64,000 nucleotides of DNA from Olsenella_K sp051878835 (lineage in GTDB: Bacteria > Actinomycetota > Coriobacteriia > Coriobacteriales > Atopobiaceae). Location: contig JBJEKW010000095.1 of assembly GCA_051878835.1 (NCBI GenBank), positions 31,081 through 95,080 on the forward strand. The letters run 5' to 3'. This document shows, in pieces, positions 17,892 to 27,345 of this stretch (positions within the stretch are counted from its first letter, which is position 1; each line of letters opens with the position of its first letter). Position numbers and translations under genes: made by a program. Under the pieces are notes generated by a model. It was not told where the DNA came from. It saw only the letters and a program-made list of their open reading frames with translations, and did no database searches.

Positions 17892-18377
17892 CTACTGGGC
17901 ATGCACGAAGCCCTCATCCACCAGCTGGTGGGCGTGGTCGTCGGCAGCCGTGGTGGCCAGCTGGTCGCAGCGCTCGTTGTACTGGTGGCCGGCGTGGCCC
18001 TTCACCCACACGAACTGCACTTGGTGCGGCTGCGTCGCCGCCACCAGGCGCTTCCACAGATCGGGGTTCTTCACGGGCTTCTTTGCCGACGTCTTCCAGC
18101 CGTTGCGCTGCCAGCCGCGTATCCAGTGCTTGTTCATGGCGTTCACCAGGTACTGGGAGTCGCTGTGCAGCTCGACCTCGCAGGGCCGCTTCAGGGCCTC
18201 CAGCGCCGCGATGGCGCCCATGATCTCCATCCGGTTGTTCGTGGTGTTGCGATAGCCAGCGCTGAGCTCCTTCGTGTGGAGCACGCCGGAGGGGTCGGTG
18301 TACAGGAGCACGGCCCCGTAGCCGCCGGGTCCAGGGTTTCCCCTGGAGGATCCGTCGGTGTATGCCACTACGCGCAT
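17892..18377 (-). CDS. rnhA: Ribonuclease HI
   Basis: 161-residue RNase H that cuts RNA in RNA-DNA hybrids. The four metal-binding carboxylates are visible at Asp8 (YTDGSSRGNPGPGG), Glu51 (NNRMEIMGAI), Asp73 (HSDSQYLVNAM) and Asp138 (NERCDQLA), with the GHAGHQYNE histidine loop before the last. The basic handle region is present around WIRGWQRNGWKTSAKKPVKN. It starts 8 bp after polA ends, so the two are probably cotranscribed; both act in removal of RNA primers. Confidence 0.95.
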   Translation of the reverse strand: MRVVAYTDGSSRGNPGPGGYGAVLLYTDPSGVLHTKELSAGYRNTTNNRMEIMGAIAALEALKRPCEVELHSDSQYLVNAMNKHWIRGWQRNGWKTSAKKPVKNPDLWKRLVAATQPHQVQFVWVKGHAGHQYNERCDQLATTAADDHAHQLVDEGFVHAQ

Positions 18378-18385
18378 GTGTCTCC

Positions 18386-21070
18386 TTACTTTGCCTGTGC
18401 CCAGTCGTCGCCGTAGGACACCTCGGCGATGAGGGGCACGCGCAGCTGCGCCACCCCCTGCATGGCGTCCTTCACCAGCTGCGTCAGGGGCTCTATCTCG
18501 TCCTTCGGCACCTCGAAGTCCAGTTCGTCGTGAATCTGCAGCACCAACTTGGAGCGTAGCCCCTCCTTGCGCAGTAGGCCCGGCACCTGGACCATAGCCA
18601 TCTTTATGATGTCGGCGGCGGTGCCCTGCACCGGGTGGTTCATGGCCGTGCGTTCGGCGAAGGAGCGCAGCTGGTAGTTGCGCGAGTCGATGTCCTTCGT
18701 GTGGCGCTTCCTGCCGTACATGGTCTGCACGTACTTGTTCTTGTGCGCGAAGGCAATCTGGGCGTCCAGGAACTTGCGCACGCCGGGGTAGGCCTCGAAG
18801 TAGCGGTCGATCATCTCCTGCGCCTCGGCGCGCGGAATCTTCAGCGACGTGGCCAGGCCGTAGGCCTGCTGGCCGTACACGATGCCGAAGTTCACCGCCT
18901 TGGCGCGGCTGCGCATCTGCGGCGTCACCTCATCGAAGGGCACGCCGAACACGCGTGCCGCCGTCGAGCGATGGAAGTCCTCGCCCTTGCAGAACGCCTC
19001 GATCAGGTGCTCGTCGCCCGACAGGTGCGCCAGCAGGCGCAGCTCTATCTGCGAGTAGTCGCAGGCCAGAAAGACCGAGCCCTCGGGCACCGTAAACGCC
19101 GTGCGCACGCGATGGCCCAGCTGGGAGCGGGTCGGGATGTTCTGCAGGTTGGGGTCGGAGCTCGAGAGGCGCCCCGTGGCAGCAACCGTCTGGTTGAACG
19201 TGGTGTGGATGCGCCCGTCCTTGCGAATGAGCTCAGGCAGGGCGTCCAGGTACGTGCTCTTTATCTTTGCGCGCTCGCGATAGTCCAGCACTTCTTGCAC
19301 GCGCTGGTCTGCGGCGGCCAGGTCACCTAGGGTCTTTGCGTTCGTGGAGTAGAAGCCCTTGCGGGTCTTCTTTAGCCCGGCCGTCGGCAGCTTCCACACG
19401 TCAAAGAGCACGTGGGACAGCTGCTGCGGGGAGTCCAGGTTGAACTCCTCCCCCGCCTCCTCGTGGATGTGGGCCACCATCTGGTCGATCTCGGCACCCA
19501 GCTCGGAAGACTGCTGCTCCAGCTTTGCGGGGTCGGCGTACAGGCCCGTGCGCTCCATCTGCAGAAGCACCGGCAGAAGGCCCATCTCGAGCTTGTGGAA
19601 CAAATCCAGCGTGCCGTCGGCCTTCAGCAGGTCTTCCATGGTGGGCATCAGCACCAGCGCGGCGACCGCGTCCAGCGCCGCCTGCGGCACGTCGTCGGTG
19701 GGCTCGGGCAGCACCGTGTGCGGGCAGCGCGTGGCCACAAGGTCCACCGGCTCGAAGCCCGAGCGGTCCGACTCCAGCAGGTAGTCGGCCACGGCCACGT
19801 CGTAGATGCGGGCCGGGTCCACGTCCTTCTCGTCGAAGGCGGCGGGGTCGGCCGAGTCCATGGGGTAGGCCACGTGCAGCACCAGCTTCACGTCGCCGGA
19901 TGCGACCTTGCCCTGGCGCACGAGCGCGGCGACGGCGGCCACGGCGTCGTCACCCTCGACGCGCAGCAGGTCGTCGCCGGTGTACAGCCACACCGTCTGC
20001 TTCGGGCCCTCGTCGAACAGCGACTGCTGGCCCTTGTGCTGCTGGGGGTCCTGGAAGGCGGCGCCCACCCACTTTCCGGCAGTGATGGCGGCGTCCAGAG
20101 CGTCCATGGCCTCGGTACCCGTCAGCGGGTCGGGCAGCTTCATGGCGCCCACCGCGGGCGTGGCCACGGGCTCCTCGCCCGACAGCGCCACCAGGCGGCC
20201 GACCACCGTGGTGAAGCCCAGGTCACCAAAGGCCTTCGTCACCGTGGCGGGGTCGAAGGTCGGGAACTTGGCGTCCGCCAGGTTCACGTCGATGGGGGCG
20301 TCCGTGCGGATGGTGGCCACCTTGCGGCTGAGGAGCGCATCGTCCACGTGGGCGCGCAGGTTCTCGCCCATCTTGCCCTTGACCTCGTCGGCGTGGGCAA
20401 TCACGTTGTCCAGGTTTCCGTACTTCACTATGAGGGCGGCAGCCTTCTTTGGGCCGATGCCGGGCACGCCGGGGATGTTGTCCGAGGTGTCGCCCTTCAG
20501 GCCGTAGAAGTCGGGCACCAGCTCTGGCGTGATGCCGTGGTACAGGTCGTCCACGCTCTCGGGCGTCATGATGGACACGTCCGAGACGCCCTTCTTTGTC
20601 GAGACGATCTTCACGTGGTCTGTCGCCAGCTGGTACATGTCACGGTCGCCGGTAAAGAGGAGCATCTCGTAGCCGGCCTTCTCGCCTTGGCGAGCAAGGG
20701 TACCCAGGATGTCATCGCCCTCCCAGCCCTGGCACTCCACCACGGGCACGTCCAGGGCGCGCAGCAGGTCCTTCACCATGGGGAACTGCTCGTGCAGGGC
20801 GGGGTCCATGGGCGGGCGCTGGGCCTTGTACTGGGGCAGCATGTCGATGCGCACCTGGGGCTTGCCCTTGTCGAACGCGCAGATGATGCCGTCGGGTCGG
20901 AACGACTCGTCCAGCTTTATGAACATGTTGAAGAAGCCGAACAGCGCGTTCGTGGCACGGCCGTCCGGGGCGCTCATGGGCTGGCGAATCGCGTGGAACG
21001 CGCGGTGCATGAGCGAGTTGCCATCGATGACGGCTATGGTGCGACGGGGCTTTTCTGCGCTATCTGGCAT
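18386..21070 (-). CDS. polA: DNA polymerase I
   Basis: 894-residue repair and primer-removal polymerase. The 5' nuclease domain covers about 1-300 (GDRDMYQLAT at 141, GLKGDTSDNIPGVPGIGPKKA at 190-210). The middle domain (310-480) lacks the FDTET exonuclease motif and the other acidic ligands, so proofreading is probably absent, as in many actinobacterial and thermophilic Pol I enzymes. The polymerase domain has motif A DYSQIELR at 671-678, the O helix RSRAKAVNFGIVYG at 721-734 and motif C HDEL at 847-850. A peptide QQSLF at 348-352 resembles a sliding-clamp-binding motif. The ATG at 21070 has AAGGAG upstream; an in-frame ATG at 21094 has none. Confidence 0.97.
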   Translation of the reverse strand: MPDSAEKPRRTIAVIDGNSLMHRAFHAIRQPMSAPDGRATNALFGFFNMFIKLDESFRPDGIICAFDKGKPQVRIDMLPQYKAQRPPMDPALHEQFPMVKDLLRALDVPVVECQGWEGDDILGTLARQGEKAGYEMLLFTGDRDMYQLATDHVKIVSTKKGVSDVSIMTPESVDDLYHGITPELVPDFYGLKGDTSDNIPGVPGIGPKKAAALIVKYGNLDNVIAHADEVKGKMGENLRAHVDDALLSRKVATIRTDAPIDVNLADAKFPTFDPATVTKAFGDLGFTTVVGRLVALSGEEPVATPAVGAMKLPDPLTGTEAMDALDAAITAGKWVGAAFQDPQQHKGQQSLFDEGPKQTVWLYTGDDLLRVEGDDAVAAVAALVRQGKVASGDVKLVLHVAYPMDSADPAAFDEKDVDPARIYDVAVADYLLESDRSGFEPVDLVATRCPHTVLPEPTDDVPQAALDAVAALVLMPTMEDLLKADGTLDLFHKLEMGLLPVLLQMERTGLYADPAKLEQQSSELGAEIDQMVAHIHEEAGEEFNLDSPQQLSHVLFDVWKLPTAGLKKTRKGFYSTNAKTLGDLAAADQRVQEVLDYRERAKIKSTYLDALPELIRKDGRIHTTFNQTVAATGRLSSSDPNLQNIPTRSQLGHRVRTAFTVPEGSVFLACDYSQIELRLLAHLSGDEHLIEAFCKGEDFHRSTAARVFGVPFDEVTPQMRSRAKAVNFGIVYGQQAYGLATSLKIPRAEAQEMIDRYFEAYPGVRKFLDAQIAFAHKNKYVQTMYGRKRHTKDIDSRNYQLRSFAERTAMNHPVQGTAADIIKMAMVQVPGLLRKEGLRSKLVLQIHDELDFEVPKDEIEPLTQLVKDAMQGVAQLRVPLIAEVSYGDDWAQAK

Positions 21071-21206
21071 GTTCTTCTCCTTCGGCTGATTCATCGCACC
21101 AATTGTACCGAGTGGGCGGACATCATGGCCACCGGCACACCCCCTCGCCACACAAACGTGGTCTCCTTCGCGCGCCCTCTCCCCTCCTCGGCTGCCTGGT
21201 GGTTCC

Positions 21207-21854
21207 TCACCCGCCGTGCTCTGACCTGGGGTTTTGTGGTGGTGGCCCGATCCGGCTTCCCTGGGCTGCGCAAACCTGCCGGGTGCGGGTACCCGCGGCG
21301 GCCACGTTTGCACACGGGCCCTTGCCCACCTGACGCGCCGCCCGCGGACAAGCCTCCTACCTGGGCCTTTGCAGAGGCTCCCCAACCCGGCCCCTACGCC
21401 CTGCGCAAACCTGGCTGGGGTGGGTACCCGCGGCGGCGACCTTTGCGCACAGGCCCGCCCCCACCCGCCTACCCCGCTTACGCACAGACCTCCTACCTGG
21501 GCTTTTGTGAAGGCGCCACGATCTGTGCTTCCGGCTCTGTGCAAACCTGTCGGGTGCGGGTACCCGAAGCGGCCACGTCTGCGCACGGGACTGCAGAAGT
21601 GGCAGGTGTGGGCGCCCACGGGTCCGACTTCTGCATTCAGGAATCAGCGCCTCGGGATGGGCGAGTCTTCTACCTGGGCTTTTGTGAGAAGGGCAAACAG
21701 CGCCCCTGCAAAACCCGGAGGTGTGGGCGCCCGCAGGTCCGACTTCTGCAGAAGCGGCTGCAGAAGTGGCAGGTGTGGGCGCTCGCAGGTCCGACTTTTG
21801 CAGAAGCGGCTGTAGAAGTGGCAGGTGTAGGCGCCCATACCAGGGACTTTCGCA
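21207..21854. repeat. Array of 44-46-bp palindromic repeats with CTACCTGG spacers (upstream of polA)
   Basis: Seven imperfect palindromes were placed by eye. Three are 46 bp with centre GGGTACCC and ends GCGCAAAC/GTTTGCGC or close variants: 21268-21313, 21403-21448, 21539-21584. Four are 44 bp with centre GGGCGCCC and ends TGCAGAAG/CTTCTGCA or variants: 21592-21635, 21707-21750, 21759-21802, 21811-21854. Between them recurs a second element of the form YCTACCTGGGCTTTTGTGA (about 21355, 21490, 21670; a weaker copy near 21217). No gene is credible here. The same two elements recur at 53538-54317. No matching family is known to me; the layout resembles REP/BIME mosaics. Confidence 0.85.
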
Positions 21855-22200
21855 GATAGGCTGCTCAATTTTCAAGATTGCCCACTCATTTTCAAGGTAG
21901 CCCACTCAAATTGGGGACAGGCCGCCCAAATAAGAGTTGGAAAGCAGCTTAAGAAGGCCGCTGGCAATCCACAGCCCTAACAATGAGCGCATTCGGATAT
22001 CGTCGGGGACAAACTCGGATGTGCCAGCAGCGGTTCCCGTCGCCGTAGCACCAGCGTCGCCGTAGCGCCAGCGGCACCGTAGCGCTAGCGGCACCGTAGC
22101 GCCAACGCCACCCGAAGCCGTGCCGGCAGTCAACCCCGCCCCGCGGCACCGAACCCACACCCATCCGTGCTCGAATTGCAACCCAAAACTGCAAGTTCGT
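21855..22200. other. Non-coding stretch before glnN, with a 17-bp tandem repeat
   Basis: This sequence links the palindrome array to the glnN promoter. It contains two nearly repeated phrases CAAGATTGCCCACTC and CAAGGTAGCCCACTC at about 21873 and 21893 and the 17-bp tandem repeat listed separately. Possible reading frames across it are made of the repeats and have no ribosome sites, so I see no gene. Confidence 0.6.
22039..22106. repeat. Tandem repeat, 4 x 17 bp
   Basis: Four consecutive 17-bp units of the form GKCRCCGTAGCRCYARC begin at 22039, 22056, 22073 and 22090, differing at one to three positions each. It lies about 100-170 bp upstream of the glnN promoter. Confidence 0.9.
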
Positions 22201-22268
22201 ACGCACCGTAACACTCCCATAACAATTGAGCACAAATTTTGCAATCAAATGCCAGCGGGCCGTATACT
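22201..22268 (+). promoter_or_regulatory. glnN promoter and candidate nitrogen-control motif
   Basis: TTGCAA (22239-22244) and TATACT (22263-22268) are spaced 18 bp and form a good sigma-70 promoter with a leader of about 165 nt. Just upstream, ACGCACCGTAACACT (22201-22215) differs at one position from ACGCAGCGTAACACT at 63001-63015 upstream of the GSI-like gene. GTAAC followed after six bases by ATAAC is reminiscent of the actinobacterial GlnR half-site spacing (GTNAC-N6-GAAAC), though the match is partial. Confidence 0.55.
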
Positions 22269-22442
22269 GCGCATTAATTCGTGCGAAACATAAGATATCT
22301 AAGGTAGTTGCTGTTCCGCACGGATGCCGTTCACCCGCGCAGGCACGAGGTGTTCGCCCTGTACCAGCGCGTTCGTTCGGCACCAAGCCCTACCGCAAGG
22401 GCATCAAGCGCGGTTGTCCAACGTCTGAAGAAAGGCGGGCAC

Positions 22443-24533
<2,091 letters not shown>

Positions 24534-24562
24534 GCCCCAAGCTCGCAGTACTTCTTGCAACA

Positions 24563-24599
24563 ACGAGGGGACCTCGCAGATGCGGGGTCCCCTCGTTTT
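24563..24599 (+). terminator. glnN terminator
   Basis: ACGAGGGGACC and GGTCCCCTCGT form an 11-bp stem followed by TTTTAT, 30 bp after the glnN stop. Confidence 0.9.
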
Positions 24600-24665
24600 A
24601 TGCGCGCGTTCTTCTTGCGTTCGTTCTGTTCGTACGGTATCTGCTACGAAGCCTGCTCGCCGAAC

Positions 24666-25223
24666 CTACTCGTCGAAGTCGGTGCCCTTGTCGGGGTCGG
24701 TCAGGCGGATGCCGCTGATCAGCTCGGTGATGCCGTCCAGCAGAAGCGCCACCGCCGCCACCAGCATGCCCAGCGTGTGCGAGGCATACGTCGCCAGGAA
24801 CACCAGCACGCCCAGCACCATGGTAAAGATGGCTACGGCCATGCGCCACGTCCAGTGGTGGTTGCGCGCACCGCGCAGGTCAAAGGCCTCGAACGCGTCG
24901 TCCACGCCCGTGAGCACGATGTAGAGTCCCACGAAGCCCCACAGCCACTGCGTGAATAGCGAGGGATTCATCACCATGATGAAGCCGGGCACGATCTCGA
25001 CGCCGGCAATGATCAGGTCGGCCTGGTCGCTCAGGACGTCGCCGGGACGCACGAAGGCCGTCACGATGGTGATGCCTCCACCCACGATGAGGGCCCATCC
25101 CACCACGGTGCAGGCCAGCTCGGTGGCGGTCAGGGGCAGTGCCGCAGCGATGACCCCCAGCGCCAGCAGCAGAATTCCCGACAGGATGATGGTAGCGCGC
25201 GTGCGCTTGAACAGCTTTCCCAT
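24666..25223 (-). CDS. HdeD/DUF308 family membrane protein
   Basis: 185-residue integral membrane protein with six hydrophobic segments in three similar hairpins (for example IILSGILLLALGVIAAALPLT near residues 11-31 and LGMLVAAVALLLDGITELISG near 155-175). The repeated LALG-I-P and GGGI / DGITEL motifs are those of the HdeD/DUF308 family, linked with acid stress in enterobacteria; function in actinobacteria is unknown. The C terminus is short and acidic. AAGGAGG precedes the ATG at 25223. It is a single gene. Confidence 0.82.
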   Translation of the reverse strand: MGKLFKRTRATIILSGILLLALGVIAAALPLTATELACTVVGWALIVGGGITIVTAFVRPGDVLSDQADLIIAGVEIVPGFIMVMNPSLFTQWLWGFVGLYIVLTGVDDAFEAFDLRGARNHHWTWRMAVAIFTMVLGVLVFLATYASHTLGMLVAAVALLLDGITELISGIRLTDPDKGTDFDE

Positions 25224-25446
25224 AGCGGCCTCCTTCGTATGGCGCCATCGGTCCCAGCGTTGGCGGCCGCCAATCCGGGATGCCTGCATGGCACCATGGG
25301 CGTATGCACTTTGGCTAGGTTAGCAGACCCAGGCACTAGAGGTTATACCCGCAGGCGCCTGACGAGCAAAGCGGCACCCTCGGCGAAGTGCGCATGCGGT
25401 CAAGAAGGGCAAATCCAGCAGCGAAGGCCAGCTCCGGGCCTGTCCG

Positions 25447-26049
25447 CTACGCGATGAACGCACGCAGGCCGATGATTACCAGGACGACGCCACCCACGAC
25501 CTCGGCCCGGTCGCCCAGAAGGTCGCCCAGCTTGTGCCCCACGAACAGGGCGATGGTGCAGCAGATGGCAGTCGTCAGCGCGATGATGGACGCCGAGGAC
25601 ACGATGGGCACACCCATGGCGCGCAGCGACACGCCCACGGCAAAGGCATCGATGGCGGTGGCGACGGCCTGGAACGTCAGGGTAGCCATCGTGAGCCGCT
25701 GCTTCGGGGCGCCGTTCCCGTTTGAGGTATCCCCCTGGTCCTGGCCCTCGTCGGACTCCGTGGAGGCCTCGCGCAGCGCGGCGACCCCCTCGCGAATCAT
25801 GTTTCCGCCGATGATGCCCAAGATCACCAGGGTCACGATGCCGGCGTAGCGCTCAATCAGGTCGGCAGCCAGGCCGCCCAGGAAGTAGCCCAAAAGCGGC
25901 ATGAGCCCCTGGAACAGGCCGAACATCACGGGCATCATGGCCTTGCGCGCCATGGTCTCGTGTGAGTACGCGAACGAGTTGCTCACCGTGACGGCGAATG
26001 CATCGGCCGAGAGGGCCACACCCAGGATGATGACGTCCAGAAGACCCAT
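25447..26049 (-). CDS. mntP: Manganese efflux pump MntP
   Basis: 200-residue pump with six membrane helices in two homologous halves. Each half carries the family motif with an Asp in the membrane: ALSADAFAVTVSNSF near residues 12-26 and ATAIDAFAVGVSLRAMG near 129-145. A hydrophilic loop (ESDEGQDQGDTSNGNGAPKQR) separates the halves. It exports Mn2+. I searched the 230 bp upstream by eye for a yybP-ykoY manganese riboswitch and did not see its conserved core. Confidence 0.92.
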   Translation of the reverse strand: MGLLDVIILGVALSADAFAVTVSNSFAYSHETMARKAMMPVMFGLFQGLMPLLGYFLGGLAADLIERYAGIVTLVILGIIGGNMIREGVAALREASTESDEGQDQGDTSNGNGAPKQRLTMATLTFQAVATAIDAFAVGVSLRAMGVPIVSSASIIALTTAICCTIALFVGHKLGDLLGDRAEVVGGVVLVIIGLRAFIA

Positions 26050-26280
26050 GCGCTTCTCGCTTTCAAAGTCGGGGCCCGTTTGTTGGCCCGTGTCCGCATA
26101 GCGTTCGATGGCTCACTGACCAAATCAGTCCGAATGGGCTGCATGACCAATTCACAAACGCCTAACTCTATCCTGGAAATAGGTTATTTTCCACCGGCTC
26201 GCCACAAATGCGCTAATCTATATCGGACGTACACGTCACCGCAACAGAACACACACAATTCGCCACACTGGAGCACTTGT

Positions 26281-27234
26281 ATGCCCGCACTCATAACACA
26301 CCACCTGTTCGGAGAGAACGCCGTAGCAAAGCTGCCAGAGGGTATCGTGAACGGCCAGGAGGAGCTCTTGGCGTTCCTGCTGGGAAACCAGGGTCCTGAC
26401 CCGCTGTTTGCCCGCTTCCGTACCGTTCCCCAAAAGATGGCCTTCTGCCACCAGCTGGCCGAGGACATGCACCGGCGCAGGACGCTGGCCACGTTCGAGT
26501 GCCTGCGCGACTCGGTGTCCCACCTGTGCGAGGCCGACAAGAACGTGGGCAGGGCATTCGCCCTGGGCATGGTGGGCCACTACATACTGGACAGCACATC
26601 TCACCCCATGATCTACGCTCAGCAGTACGCGCTGTGCGACGCGGGTGTCGGCCTAGAGAACGCCCCTACCGAGGTGCACGCCGTCATCGAGAGCGACATC
26701 GACGTGTGGATGCTGTGGCAGGAGCGCCACGTCACGGTGCTGGAATCGCCCGCCAGCGCGGACCTCGTGCGGACCGACCGCATCAGCCGCGTGGGAGGCG
26801 CGCTGTTCTCGCAGGTTGCGTCGCAGGTCTATGGCGTGGCCTTGGGAGCCGACGAGTACGGCCGCTCCGTTGCCGACTACCAGCGCATGTACTATCTGCT
26901 GGACCCCGCGGGACGCCGCATGCAAAAGGTCGCCACACGGGTCGAGCGGCTGTTCAGGGCTCATTCTCAGTTGCAGGCGATGGCGCACCACGTGGTGGAG
27001 TCCGACGAGTGCCCCTCGGCAAACCTGGACCACCGCACGTGGGTGGACCCCGCCACCCAAAGGCGGCGCAGCGAGAGCTTTGCTGACTTGTTCAACGACG
27101 CCCTGGACAAGTGGCCCAAGGTGGCCGAGGCAGTCGTCAGGGGCGACATCAGTGGCTTCAGGGCCCTCTCGAGCGACCTCAACTACAACGGCATGCCTGA
27201 CCAGGAGCCCGCTGCCAACGCGGCCACGCTCTAG
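26281..27234 (+). CDS. Zinc-dependent phospholipase C family protein
   Basis: 317-residue protein. THHLFGENA at residues 4-12, GNQGPDPLF near 37-45, GHYILDSTSHPMIY near 99-112 and EVHAVIESDID near 126-136 are the His/Asp/Glu motifs of the bacterial zinc-dependent phospholipase C-like family. Unlike secreted clostridial toxins it has no signal peptide and begins directly at MPALITHH, so a cytosolic hydrolase is likely. The ATG at 26281 is chosen because the family motif begins at residue 4; no strong ribosome site precedes it. Substrate unknown. Confidence 0.8.
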   Translation: MPALITHHLFGENAVAKLPEGIVNGQEELLAFLLGNQGPDPLFARFRTVPQKMAFCHQLAEDMHRRRTLATFECLRDSVSHLCEADKNVGRAFALGMVGHYILDSTSHPMIYAQQYALCDAGVGLENAPTEVHAVIESDIDVWMLWQERHVTVLESPASADLVRTDRISRVGGALFSQVASQVYGVALGADEYGRSVADYQRMYYLLDPAGRRMQKVATRVERLFRAHSQLQAMAHHVVESDECPSANLDHRTWVDPATQRRRSESFADLFNDALDKWPKVAEAVVRGDISGFRALSSDLNYNGMPDQEPAANAATL

Positions 27235-27278
27235 AGCACAGGCCAAGCTCCATCATCAACGCGTCGACAAATTGATTC

Positions 27279-27320
27279 ACACAAGAAGGGCACCCCGTTT
27301 GGGACGCCCTTTCTTCGTGT
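27279..27320. terminator. Bidirectional terminator between convergent genes
   Basis: ACAC-AAGAAGGGC-ACCCC-GTTT-GGGA-C-GCCCTTTCTT-GTGT forms a stem with T-rich plus-strand end TTTCTTCG and minus-strand end TTCTTG. It ends both the phospholipase-like gene and the cationic-tail membrane protein gene. Confidence 0.85.
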
Positions 27321-27345
27321 CTATGTGTGCTCGAATTGGCTGAGC

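Noticed and set aside
21234..21905. Open frames on both strands in the palindrome array
   Set aside because: They are built from the repeats, have no ribosome sites, and read equally well in several frames.
21906..22386. Minus-strand frames upstream of glnN
   Set aside because: Coded by the 17-bp tandem repeat and low-complexity DNA; no ribosome site or family resemblance.
26050..26280. yybP-ykoY manganese riboswitch before mntP
   Set aside because: The conserved core was not seen by eye on the minus strand.
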